From Peribacillus asahii (GTDB taxonomy: Bacteria > Bacillota > Bacilli > Bacillales > DSM-1321): 64,000 nucleotides of DNA. Made by a program: the position numbers and the translations under genes. The stretch is from contig NZ_CP026095.1 of assembly GCF_004006295.1 (NCBI RefSeq), positions 4,453,501-4,517,500 on the forward strand, in the 5' to 3' direction. Under the pieces are notes generated by a model that was not told the origin of the DNA, searched no databases, and was given only the letters and a program-made list of their open reading frames with translations. Shown one piece after another: positions 8,931 to 17,137 of the stretch (position 1 is its first letter; each line of letters begins with the position of its first letter).

Positions 8931-11900
8931 TTACTTCAATTTTAACGATAATGTGTACGGGTCAAATGAGGCACGGCCTTTGCTGTCGCGTACTTTGATA
9001 TAGTATGTGCCTTTTGTTAGTTTTAACGATAGAATCTCTTTGTCACCTTGTCCATAGTAATCGGATTTAGCGACTCTCTTTCCATTTTTGTACACTTCGA
9101 TAATTCCATCAATTTCGGCTCCGGCATTTAGTGTTACCGTTGCTTGTTCCGTTTTAGTTGCTTTATAGACGAACCAATCTGTATCTCCATTTTGATAACC
9201 CGCATTTAAGTAAGCAGTTGCAGCATAAGACTTGCTATTCTGTTTCTTCAATGCAATTGGTTTAGACGGTGTATTATTTTTCACCTTAGAACCGGCATCT
9301 TCATCTTTTCGATTCACCGCATCAATATTTAATTTATACGGTAATAGAGAAATGCCTGAACCAGACTCTGTCATACCAAGCGTACTAACGAAATACGATT
9401 GATTTTTCTTTGCTTTAAAGGAACCTGTGGTCATTCCTGCGGCTATAGAATTTAATATATAAGACGAACGTTCATATTCATTTTCATCTAATTTACGATT
9501 TTTGTTCACATCTTCTGTAATCACAATCTGTCCATAAATAGGAGCAAGTAATTCTTCACCGTATTTATTCTTCAAAGCAGTCGTTGGTCGAGTACGAACG
9601 AACTTCACTCCATACGTTGCTGTTTGCTTAGCTGTGAAGTAATACGTATCCACATCATTCGGCATAGCAAAGTTGGCTTCTACTCCTTTTGCCGGTAAAT
9701 CTTTTGCTTGCTCAGGCAAATCATTTTCTTCATATTTGTCCCCAGGGTTGCTGATTAGCAGCTTAGATGAAATGCTATAGCCTTCATATGGGATTTGATT
9801 TGCACTCCAATTTGGGCTAACGGCCATGTAATATGTTTTATTCGCTTTTAAACCAGTCGTAATCTTATTGGCCATTAAAGCAGTCCAGCTATACCAGCTA
9901 AATTCTTCATTAGATGCAACTGGGGCTAAATATGCATAAGGCTTCCCTGCCTCATCTTGACCCTCTATTACTTCGTACAAGTTAACAGCTGGTACGTTTA
10001 CAGTTGGTGTCGGAAGATTGAATTGATAAATTCCTGTCGCTGTTGGATTCATTTTGTACCAATCTTGATCACCTGTATTTTGCAAATAGCCATTGAGCGT
10101 TGAAGCTATCTCGTATGGCTTAGCAATTGCAGCTAAGTACTCAATAAACTTCGACTCTTCCTCAAATTCTATTCCACCAGCATGTTGATCTTCATCTTCA
10201 GGAACCGTCTTCCCTTCAAGCTTTACGCTATATGGCAGCGCAGATGGGGCCGCTTCTGTGTTTCCTATAGATTCAAATATGAAATCACTGGAAGCAACTT
10301 CATAGTATGTCGGTTTATTCGTCACTTTAATATAGTATTCTTTGTCGGCTTCCGTATTGAAAATAAGAGTTTCTGACTCTCCAATTCTACCAGTATTGCT
10401 TGAATAGAGCGGTGGCATCTCTTCCGAAACTGTTTCCACTTGTGGCAGTTCCGTCGATGGCTGTCCTTCCCCTTCAATAACTGGTGGGAACAGCTGATCT
10501 TTTTCATACACGTGAGCACTCACATCTACCCCAGGAATACCGGAAATATCAAACTTCATAAGCTGAGCTTCTTTTGACGTAAAGTGGAAGAAATCATCCT
10601 CCCCTTCTTCCCCTGTGAAAACTAAGTTGTTTTGAGTAAACGGTAAGCTTGAAATGGCAATAGGAGCTTCTAATGTCGATTCATCTTCCGGTAAACTTGC
10701 TAGTTTGTCCACTTTCAACGTGTAGGAAGACTGCTTGCTACTCGAATCATCATAGCTGCCATTCACATCTTTCACACCGATTGCAACCATCCCGCTAAAC
10801 GGCGCCTTAATCAATTTTCCTTCTACTTTTCCTTCTTTCACATCATTAATATCTGTCAATTGCTGCTGATTGTCTCCATAAAAATGGATGCTCATTTTAT
10901 AATCGTAAGAAGAGTGGCCGATTAATGAAGCTTGAATATACTCGCCTTTTTCAACCGGCAGCTTCACCCACTTTTGCTCCGAAGGCTTAGTTAAAGAGTC
11001 CTTCACTTCTGCTGGAGCAGTGATAAGTGCTGCATTATTTACGATTTCTTTTTGTCCCCATGTTTGTTTTACGATAGTAGGGATCTTCTTCACATCGTAC
11101 GTTAATGCGCTTGTTAGATTAACAAGACCATTGCCATACTTCGTATCAAACCCTTTTTCACCAAGGTCTGTTGCTGTTTTTTCCAACACATATTCCACTT
11201 CCGCTGGTGTTAGTTTCGGATACTTGGACAATAGCAATGCCGCAGCTCCGGCAACGACAGGTGAAGCCATGGATGTACCGCTTAAACGGTCAAAAGTGGA
11301 GCCCTTCTTTACATCATAATAAGGGGCATAAATATCTTCTCCAGGTGCGACAATATCTGTCGAAGCACCATATGTAGAGAATTCACTTAGTTTCTTGTCT
11401 TTATTGACAGAGCCGACGCCAATAACCCCTTCATAGCTTGCCGGGTAGCTTGGCAAATTCATTCCATCATTTCCGGCCGCAGCGACTACAACAACGCCAC
11501 GATCAGTGGCTTTATCGACTGCTTCTTTTAAAAGATCAGAAGGCATAGAACCACCTAAACTCATATTAATGACCTTAGCTCCTTCGTCAACGGCTTCCAA
11601 AATAGCATTAGCAATCGTGTAATCGAACGTCCACATATCACCGCCAAACACATCGAATGAGAGGATTTTAGCATTTGGATTGACGCCATATCCACCGATT
11701 CCATTATCTTTCTTCGCGGCAATAATTCCGGCCACATGTGTTCCATGAATATCGGCAGCTGCTGGATTCATCGGGTCAATGATGTTTGTACTTGAAATAA
11801 TCGAATCTTTTAACTCAGGATGGTTACGGTCAATCCCCGTATCAATAACCGCTACTTTCACTTGATTCTTTCCTGCTAGCTTCTGTGCTTTCGCTGTATT

Positions 11901-12356
11901 TAATTGAGTATGAACATATTGCTCACTAATCTTTGGATCAATCGTTCCCGTTTGCTTGTAGATAGGGCTTAGTTGAACAGACATAACCTTGCTGTTCTTT
12001 TGATAATTTTGAATCGTTTGCTGTAATTTTTTCTTATCTTTTACCTTAATCGCAACATACTTTAGCCCACTGACTTGTTGAATAACCGTTCCACCGGCTT
12101 TCTTATGGTCATTAACCGTTAACGGTTTAGAATATTTAACAATGATGGTATCGTCACTAAAGTTTTTTGTTTTTTCCTTATTGGATAGACTGTTATTTAT
12201 AGACTGTTTGGCCACTTTTTCAGAACTGTTGACGGATTGCAGTTTTTTCGCAATCGGCTCGGCACTAGCTTCCACTGTCATACTAGCAAATGGTGAAGCT
12301 ACAAGCGCAAAGCTCGCTCCTAACGCTACTAATTTCTTCCTAATTGACTTCAACAA
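8931..12356 (-). CDS. secreted subtilisin-like serine protease (S8) with multiple PPC-type domains
   Basis: 1141 aa, TTG start (12356, or the adjoining TTG at 12353) after TTAGGAGGAG. Signal peptide ends near VEASA (about 31). An I9-type propeptide (about 70-130) precedes the S8 catalytic domain (about 165-425) with AVIDTGIDRNHPEL (Asp), HGTHVAGI (His) and SGTSMASPVVAG (Ser). The remaining 700 residues hold repeated beta domains resembling bacterial pre-peptidase C-terminal domains, each with a D.D(W/F)(Y/F) signature: DDFFHFTSK, DQDWYKMN, DVDTYYFTAK and DTDWFVYKA. An EF-hand-like DVNKNRKLDENE sits near residue 960, suggesting Ca binding. It has no wall module of the SbsC type, so it is probably released or held by the PPC domains. 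It is the largest gene here and stands alone. Confidence 0.93.
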   Translation of the reverse strand: MLKSIRKKLVALGASFALVASPFASMTVEASAEPIAKKLQSVNSSEKVAKQSINNSLSNKEKTKNFSDDTIIVKYSKPLTVNDHKKAGGTVIQQVSGLKYVAIKVKDKKKLQQTIQNYQKNSKVMSVQLSPIYKQTGTIDPKISEQYVHTQLNTAKAQKLAGKNQVKVAVIDTGIDRNHPELKDSIISSTNIIDPMNPAAADIHGTHVAGIIAAKKDNGIGGYGVNPNAKILSFDVFGGDMWTFDYTIANAILEAVDEGAKVINMSLGGSMPSDLLKEAVDKATDRGVVVVAAAGNDGMNLPSYPASYEGVIGVGSVNKDKKLSEFSTYGASTDIVAPGEDIYAPYYDVKKGSTFDRLSGTSMASPVVAGAAALLLSKYPKLTPAEVEYVLEKTATDLGEKGFDTKYGNGLVNLTSALTYDVKKIPTIVKQTWGQKEIVNNAALITAPAEVKDSLTKPSEQKWVKLPVEKGEYIQASLIGHSSYDYKMSIHFYGDNQQQLTDINDVKEGKVEGKLIKAPFSGMVAIGVKDVNGSYDDSSSKQSSYTLKVDKLASLPEDESTLEAPIAISSLPFTQNNLVFTGEEGEDDFFHFTSKEAQLMKFDISGIPGVDVSAHVYEKDQLFPPVIEGEGQPSTELPQVETVSEEMPPLYSSNTGRIGESETLIFNTEADKEYYIKVTNKPTYYEVASSDFIFESIGNTEAAPSALPYSVKLEGKTVPEDEDQHAGGIEFEEESKFIEYLAAIAKPYEIASTLNGYLQNTGDQDWYKMNPTATGIYQFNLPTPTVNVPAVNLYEVIEGQDEAGKPYAYLAPVASNEEFSWYSWTALMANKITTGLKANKTYYMAVSPNWSANQIPYEGYSISSKLLISNPGDKYEENDLPEQAKDLPAKGVEANFAMPNDVDTYYFTAKQTATYGVKFVRTRPTTALKNKYGEELLAPIYGQIVITEDVNKNRKLDENEYERSSYILNSIAAGMTTGSFKAKKNQSYFVSTLGMTESGSGISLLPYKLNIDAVNRKDEDAGSKVKNNTPSKPIALKKQNSKSYAATAYLNAGYQNGDTDWFVYKATKTEQATVTLNAGAEIDGIIEVYKNGKRVAKSDYYGQGDKEILSLKLTKGTYYIKVRDSKGRASFDPYTLSLKLK

Positions 12357-12597
12357 ATCTCCTCCTAATCTAGCAAATTATGTTTATCGTAACAAATATC
12401 CCATTTCAAAAGAACCAATATATACCCATATTTTTAAAATAAATATAAAAATTGTCATATAATTGTAATATTTTTCTCGAAAATCACACAATTAAATGAA
12501 ACAATTCCTTTACATTAAGCCACTTATATGATTCTCTACTCCCAATTCCGCACATACTACAAACAACCAACACCTAAAGATAAAGGAGCGGAACAAA

Positions 12598-14043
12598 TTG
12601 AATAGAAGTTATACACAGATTTATACACATATTATCCACACCTTGAAAAGTCGCTGTGACATTTTGCTGGTTGCGCTTCTCCTCCTAGCTGCTCCGATGC
12701 AGGTTCATGGTCAGGGGCAGCTACATACTCCTGCGAAGAACGTGATTTTGCTCATTGGCGATGGGATGGGGCTTGGTCAACTGGAAGTTGCTCGTCAGCT
12801 GGAGTATGGCAAGACGGGTGTTTTACATATGGAGACACTCAATCATGTCGGTCTGATGCGCACGTACTCAGCCAATAACTTTGTCACCGATTCAGCGGCT
12901 GGTGGTTCGGCGATTGCCACAGGCATCAAGACGAATAATGAATCGATTGCGATTAATGAGAAAGGACAAGAAGTAGATAGTATACTCGATGCCTTTCAAA
13001 CACATGGCAAAAAAGTAGGCATCATCTCTACAAACACCGTTGTAGATGCAACACCTGCCGCTTTTGGAGCGAGCGTCGCCAACCGCTGGACAGATGCGGC
13101 TGATATTGCACGGCAGCTGTTTAACCATAAAATCGATGTCATCCTTGGAGGTGGAGCCAGCTATTTTACGCCCAAGAAGCAAAATGGCGTCGATTTAATA
13201 GAAAAATTCCGTAAAGCCGGTTATACGATTGCAACGAATCGCAATGATTTAGTTGCTGCGTCACCGAGGAACAATAAACTAGTAGGTCTGTTCCACCCTG
13301 CCTATATGAATTTTCAGATTGATAAGGAAGAATATAAATCTGAAGAGCCTACATTACAAGAGATGACAATGAAGGCGATTGATGTTCTATCCTGGGGAGA
13401 AGAAGGATTTTTTCTAATGGCTGAGGGAGCAAGAATCGACCATATGGCTCATGCTGCTGATGTCACTGGGATTTGGAAGGAAACCATTGCGTTTGATCAA
13501 ACCGTGAAAGCAGTTGTGGATTGGGCTAAGAAACGCAACGACACGCTCGTCGTTGTCTTAGCAGATCACGAAACGATGGGAATTTCCGCAACAGAAAAGA
13601 TGAACATCGAAGGCTTGAAAAAAGTAAACATGAGTGCTGAATATATGGCGAAACAGCTTCAGGCAACTAAAGATGCTCGACTTGCACCTGAACGTGTGAT
13701 AGAGGTCTTTAGTAAACATGCCAATATCCAGCTTACACTAAAAGAAGCACAGCAATTCATTAAGAATATAGAAAGCAATCGGACGATGGTGTATCCACAA
13801 AATCGCGTAAATTGGGAAGTGGGCAGCACCATCGCTAAACATTACAACGTAGGCGTCGTCGATTCCAGCATTCGTGCCGCCAGTTCTACTGGTGGACATA
13901 CAGCCAATATGATTCCGATATTCGCAACCGGACCTGGAAGCTCAGCTTTTAACCGAGTCATCGACAATACCGATGTCTCAACTATCATTACAAACGCTGC
14001 CAATATTCCATTTACGCCAGGGCAACAGCTAGGAAACCAGTAA
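12598..14043 (+). CDS. alkaline phosphatase (PhoA/PhoB family), N-terminus encoded by a repeat element
   Basis: 481 aa, TTG start 9 bases after AAAGGAG. The first ~21 codons are read straight through repeat R2 (12609-12660), giving NRSYTQIYTHIIHTLKSRCD before a hydrophobic signal core ILLVALLLLAAP and a cleavage site near VHGQ. The catalytic domain is complete: LLIGDGMG (metal Asp), TDSAAGGSAIATG (nucleophile Ser), EGARIDHMAHAAD, LADHETMG and GGHTANMIPIFATGP. It hydrolyses phosphate monoesters outside the membrane. An alternative start is the TTG within the repeat (KSRCDILL). No convincing PhoP box was seen upstream. Confidence 0.92.
   Translation: MNRSYTQIYTHIIHTLKSRCDILLVALLLLAAPMQVHGQGQLHTPAKNVILLIGDGMGLGQLEVARQLEYGKTGVLHMETLNHVGLMRTYSANNFVTDSAAGGSAIATGIKTNNESIAINEKGQEVDSILDAFQTHGKKVGIISTNTVVDATPAAFGASVANRWTDAADIARQLFNHKIDVILGGGASYFTPKKQNGVDLIEKFRKAGYTIATNRNDLVAASPRNNKLVGLFHPAYMNFQIDKEEYKSEEPTLQEMTMKAIDVLSWGEEGFFLMAEGARIDHMAHAADVTGIWKETIAFDQTVKAVVDWAKKRNDTLVVVLADHETMGISATEKMNIEGLKKVNMSAEYMAKQLQATKDARLAPERVIEVFSKHANIQLTLKEAQQFIKNIESNRTMVYPQNRVNWEVGSTIAKHYNVGVVDSSIRAASSTGGHTANMIPIFATGPGSSAFNRVIDNTDVSTIITNAANIPFTPGQQLGNQ
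12609..12660 (+). repeat. dispersed element R2, inside the phosphatase reading frame
   Basis: Boxes TTATACACA, TTATACACA and TTATCCACA then CTTGAAAA and GTCGCTGTGAC, 52 bp. It is the only copy lying within coding sequence at a 5' end, translated as part of the signal region. Confidence 0.9.
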
Positions 14044-14063
14044 TAGCTTGTCAGAACAAAATC

Positions 14064-14094
14064 AAAAAGGAGCGAAATGATTTCGCTCCTTTTT
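14064..14094. terminator. terminator after alkaline phosphatase
   Basis: AAAAAGGAGCGAAA and TTTCGCTCCTTTTT form a perfect 14-bp stem with loop TGA. It lies 20 bases after the stop and works in both directions. Confidence 0.88.
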
Positions 14095-14097
14095 GGG

Positions 14098-14149
14098 TTA
14101 TCCACATAGTTATGCACATTTTACCCACAACTCAAAAAGTCACTGTGAC
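14098..14149 (+). repeat. dispersed element R3
   Basis: Boxes TTATCCACA, TTATGCACA and TTACCCACA then CTCAAAAA and GTCACTGTGAC. The palindrome overlaps the stop codon of the beta-helix gene (minus strand). Confidence 0.9.
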
Positions 14150-15369
14150 TCAAGTTCGATTTTCTCTGTATCTTTCACAAATTCGTTGTACGTGTTGCTG
14201 ATTCGGATGATGGTTTCGGACGTGTTGATGGCTTTGTTTGTTAGGAGTGCTTGTTTGTTGGCTTTGCTTAGTTTGTTATATGTAATCGCATATTGTGAGC
14301 CTGGGCCGCTGTTTTTCCAAGCGATGAATTGCATGATTCTGCCTACATTGTTGAACTCGTTGTTTTGAAATGTTGGATTAATTGCACCACTCACTAAGAT
14401 GCCTCGCGTACCCGCTTTTCCGTTCTCCACGTTTTTGATTACATTGTTTTCAATAACCGCATTGGACCAGTTCATCACACGAATCGCATCTGAACGCGTT
14501 CCATCAATGTTGTTATTGCGAAGAACAACTCGATCATGATACTTGCCACCAGAATATTTATGCGTACCTACGGCACGATCAACATTCTTAAAGGTATTGT
14601 TTTCAATCGTTACATTGCGATTTGGAGTTTTGTCATACTTACTCCACTGTTGATGCCATCCCCCTGTCGTTTTATCCGGCGTATCGAGGTTAATTGCTTC
14701 TTTATTCTTCTTATCTGATGCTTTGGAACCTGTAAATTTATTATTTCGAATCACAACATGACTCGAAGCATCCATCTCAATGAAGTGGCCTGAATACATA
14801 TTCTTAAACTGGATATTCTCCACTTTTACATTTTGGTTATGTCCCATAATTATCGCAATGGCGTCTTTGTCATACTTCATATCAATCGTGACTGTGCCTT
14901 CGCCAATAAAAGAAATATTTTTCTCGCCATTATACTTTCCGTATACGCCTGACTTTTCCGATTTCGATGGCCTAATTAATTGAAAAATCGATTTTGACGG
15001 GCTAAACTTGTTTGTGCCTGTTTTCGTCCCTTTCACAATGTTGACGCCGCTTTTCATTTTAATGGTGACATTCGACGGAACATATAACACATTACTAATC
15101 GTATACGTTCCTTTTTTCAATACGAGCGTACCGCCACCTTCTTTTTCTAACTTCTCTAAGTAGGAGCGTAATAAGTAATAATGCTTCGTATGGCTATTAT
15201 ATGTAGTGTACTTTAGCATCGTTGGATTCACCGGCTTTGTTGTTGGTGAAACCGTATACACTTTCTTCGCCGCAGCCTCTGTTAAATGAGGCGCTATTCC
15301 CACCCATAAACTCAATATGAGCACAAAAGCAGCTAATAATGCTCCTGTTCCCTTCAACCTTTTCATCAT
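14140..15369 (-). CDS. secreted right-handed beta-helix protein (pectate-lyase-like fold)
   Basis: 409 aa from ATG-ATG at 15369, preceded by AGAGGAGAT; the frame is open further up to 15450 but that extension is only repeat R4 sequence. The signal peptide is hydrophobic and ends near TEAAA (about 33). The body shows parallel beta-helix rungs with repeated ..ENN.F.N / RNN.I.G patterns (VVIRNNKFTGSKASDK, NVTIENNTFKNVDRA, VVLRNNNIDGTRSDA, AVIENNVIKNVENGK). Related proteins are polysaccharide lyases or hydrolases. No metal or catalytic site is identified, so substrate is open. It ends ..ELESQ-stop, with SQ and the TGA supplied by R3. Confidence 0.78.
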   Translation of the reverse strand: MMKRLKGTGALLAAFVLILSLWVGIAPHLTEAAAKKVYTVSPTTKPVNPTMLKYTTYNSHTKHYYLLRSYLEKLEKEGGGTLVLKKGTYTISNVLYVPSNVTIKMKSGVNIVKGTKTGTNKFSPSKSIFQLIRPSKSEKSGVYGKYNGEKNISFIGEGTVTIDMKYDKDAIAIIMGHNQNVKVENIQFKNMYSGHFIEMDASSHVVIRNNKFTGSKASDKKNKEAINLDTPDKTTGGWHQQWSKYDKTPNRNVTIENNTFKNVDRAVGTHKYSGGKYHDRVVLRNNNIDGTRSDAIRVMNWSNAVIENNVIKNVENGKAGTRGILVSGAINPTFQNNEFNNVGRIMQFIAWKNSGPGSQYAITYNKLSKANKQALLTNKAINTSETIIRISNTYNEFVKDTEKIELESQ

Positions 15370-15404
15370 GCTCTCAAAATCTCCTCTCCAAATAATAGAA
15401 ACCT

Positions 15405-15456
15405 TTATACACAGAGTTATCCACATAATACCCACAGATGAAAATGTCACTGTGAC
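15405..15456 (+). repeat. dispersed element R4
   Basis: Boxes TTATACACA, TTATCCACA and ATACCCACA then GATGAAAAT and GTCACTGTGAC. It lies just upstream (5') of the beta-helix gene, not at a 3' end like most copies. Confidence 0.9.
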
Positions 15457-15549
15457 TCATCCCCTATATTACCATTTATCCCTGCAAAAAGAGCTAAAAT
15501 AGGCAAAATTCGGAATAAAACTGCCGCCTATCGGTAAAATGGCGACGGC

Positions 15550-15601
15550 TTATTCACAAAACTATCCACATATTATCAACAACTGGAAATGTCACTGTGA
15601 C
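15550..15601 (+). repeat. dispersed element R5, 3' flank of the RAYT gene
   Basis: Boxes TTATTCACA, CTATCCACA and TTATCAACA then ACTGGAAAT and GTCACTGTGAC. Its palindrome contains the RAYT stop codon. Together with R6 it brackets the transposase. Confidence 0.9.
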
Positions 15602-16131
15602 TTCATGATACACCATTCATGATAAGCTTGAGGGCAATGATTAAAGAGGGCTAATAGTGGTTGTTTATTGAGGAAGGGATAAGAGGTATATGACGAATAA
15701 TATGAGCGATAGCTGCTCCATTGATAGAGCTGTGGTTCTGAAACCATACATGCCTTCACGGGGTTATAGTGAATATAGCGGCTTACTTCAGCCATCCCTA
15801 TCAGGCCTTCCACTCGTTTAGAAAAAAATCGCTTTTCAAACAGATGACCAGTTTTATCGTATTTCTTATTGAAATAATGAGCATAACGCTTATTTAAAAG
15901 CGCCATCACTTTAGAGAGGGAAACTTCAGGAGAGCGGATTTGAAGGTGATAATGATTTGTCATCAAACAATAGGAGGTAAGCTCAATCGGATACTTCTCA
16001 TGGATTTTCGAAAGTAAATGCAAGAAAACAGAATAATCTTCCCCGCTCAAAAACAGCGGCTCTTTCCGATTTCCACGACTGCTAACGTGATAATATTGAT
16101 CTGGAGACCATTCCCTAATTCTATGACCCAT
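15592..16131 (-). CDS. REP-associated tyrosine transposase (RAYT, Y1_Tnp / HUH family)
   Basis: 179 aa, AAGGAG 6 bases before ATG. The Y1 single-strand transposase signature is visible: N-terminal QYYHVSSRGNRKEPLFLS, the metal-binding HUH as TNHYHLQIRSP (about residues 58-68), and the nucleophile region VSRYIHYNPVKACMV with the catalytic Tyr (Y-x-H-Y). WSSYRSYYS near the end is also typical of RAYTs. These domesticated relatives of the IS200/IS605 enzymes nick hairpin-forming REP sequences. The gene lies exactly between two copies (R5, R6) of the dispersed repeat and ends MKSQ-stop inside R5. Its start is preceded by a promoter within a long inverted repeat (16132-16189). Confidence 0.92.
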   Translation of the reverse strand: MGHRIREWSPDQYYHVSSRGNRKEPLFLSGEDYSVFLHLLSKIHEKYPIELTSYCLMTNHYHLQIRSPEVSLSKVMALLNKRYAHYFNKKYDKTGHLFEKRFFSKRVEGLIGMAEVSRYIHYNPVKACMVSEPQLYQWSSYRSYYSSYTSYPFLNKQPLLALFNHCPQAYHEWCIMKSQ

Positions 16132-16189
16132 ATTTTTCTCCTTTTTGCTTTAGTATACTTGCTAGAATCTCTATAAGCAAAAAGGAGAA
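16132..16189 (-). promoter_or_regulatory. RAYT promoter embedded in an SD-sequestering inverted repeat
   Basis: Minus strand carries TTGCTT, 17 bases, TATACT: a good sigma-A promoter. It lies within a 15-bp perfect inverted repeat, TTCTCCTTTTTGCTT (16189-16175) and AAGCAAAAAGGAGAA (16150-16136). A transcript starting from this promoter has only the right arm, leaving AAGGAG free. Readthrough RNA would contain both arms and hide the ribosome site, as known for protection against outside transcription in IS10-type elements. Confidence 0.65.
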
Positions 16190-16209
16190 AAGCAAGATAA
16201 ATAATCAAT

Positions 16210-16261
16210 TTATCCACAAACTTATACACATATTACCCACAACTCAAAAAGTCACTGTGAC
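16210..16261 (+). repeat. dispersed element R6, 5' flank of RAYT and 3' end of PAP2 gene
   Basis: Boxes TTATCCACA, TTATACACA and TTACCCACA then ACTCAAAAA and GTCACTGTGAC. The palindrome overlaps the PAP2 stop codon. Confidence 0.9.
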
Positions 16262-16887
16262 ACAACTTTCTTAAACACATATATACAAATCAAACTCCAC
16301 ACCGCTCCTAGGGCATAGCCGGCGATGACATCAGACATAAAGTGGGCATTCACTGCAATTCGGCTCACTCCAATTACTAACATAAGCACAAAAACGACCG
16401 CGCTGATCCACCATTTTGCTGCTCTTGATTTGAGTTCCTTCGTAATAAAATACGCAAGCAATACATAGAAAACTAACCCAACCATCGCATGTCCACTTGG
16501 AAAACTGTAGCTCATCGCTTCGGCCTCCGCACTGCCGACAGGTCTTTCTCTCTCAATACTGTTTTTTACAAACTTATTAAGCAGGTTTCCCCCACCTACT
16601 CCAACCGCAAAAATAGCCATCGCTACATAATGCTTTTTCACAAACCATAACCACAAAAGGAAGAATAAACTTCCTGCAGCAATAACGGCCGTCGAACCCA
16701 TAGCAGAAACACCTTCAAAAAAATGAAGTGCACCTTTCCCAGTCCCTCTAAACATGTCCTGAACCGAGTGATCAAAAGATAAGATAAATTCCTTCTGAAC
16801 ACCTAACATCATCATAAAAAAGATTAGTAGAGAAACAATGCCTCCAATCAACATTTTCCCGCTACTCTTATGTAAATCTTTCCCCAT
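16252..16887 (-). CDS. PAP2-family membrane phosphatase
   Basis: 211 aa, AGAAGGAGA before ATG. About five or six hydrophobic membrane helices. The three PAP2 motifs are complete: KNSIERERP (motif 1), PSGHAMVG (motif 2, catalytic His) and SRIAVNAHFMSD (motif 3, nucleophile His and Asp). Such enzymes dephosphorylate undecaprenyl pyrophosphate or phosphatidylglycerol phosphate on the outer membrane face. The C-terminus is KKVVSQ-stop, where SQ-stop comes from repeat R6. It is a monocistronic gene. The exact lipid substrate is unknown. Confidence 0.9.
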   Translation of the reverse strand: MGKDLHKSSGKMLIGGIVSLLIFFMMMLGVQKEFILSFDHSVQDMFRGTGKGALHFFEGVSAMGSTAVIAAGSLFFLLWLWFVKKHYVAMAIFAVGVGGGNLLNKFVKNSIERERPVGSAEAEAMSYSFPSGHAMVGLVFYVLLAYFITKELKSRAAKWWISAVVFVLMLVIGVSRIAVNAHFMSDVIAGYALGAVWSLICIYVFKKVVSQ

Positions 16888-17020
16888 TCGTAAATCTCCT
16901 TCTATCTTTATTCATATCTACCCTATAGCTATAGATAAGAATACACAAAATGCTTACTTGGGTAAATAGACTTACCGTGATATATAGCTAAATGTTTAAG
17001 ACCTAGTATAGGGACTCCAT

Positions 17021-17072
17021 TTATCCACAAATTTATCCACATAATATCCACAAACTGAAAAGTGCCTGTGAC
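17021..17072 (+). repeat. dispersed element R7
   Basis: Boxes TTATCCACA, TTATCCACA and ATATCCACA then ACTGAAAA and GTGCCTGTGAC (palindrome damaged by one change). It lies just beyond the terminator of the next S-layer-type gene. Confidence 0.88.
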
Positions 17073-17078
17073 ACAAAC

Positions 17079-17112
17079 AAAAAACCCCATAGAGAAATTC
17101 ATCTCCACAGGG
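17079..17112 (-). terminator. terminator of the 17138 S-layer-type gene
   Basis: On the minus strand CCCTGTGGAGA pairs (with G-U pairs) to TCTCTATGGGG, followed by TTTTTTG. Confidence 0.75.
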
Positions 17113-17137
17113 CCTCATGATTTAATTCTTTAAACGA

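Noticed and set aside
11020..11377. Plus-strand frames inside the subtilase gene
   Set aside because: They overlap the conserved catalytic domain in antisense and lack ribosome sites and family features.
12480..12597. PhoP box upstream of alkaline phosphatase
   Set aside because: TTTACATTAAG and CCACTT are present but do not form the expected spaced direct repeats.
15370..15450. Longer N-terminus for the beta-helix protein
   Set aside because: The extension is only translated repeat R4; the ATG-ATG at 15369 has a good ribosome site and begins a signal peptide.
14098..17072. Replication origin based on clustered DnaA boxes
   Set aside because: No dnaA, dnaN, gidA or AT-rich unwinding region; the boxes are spread over 46 kb in separate elements.
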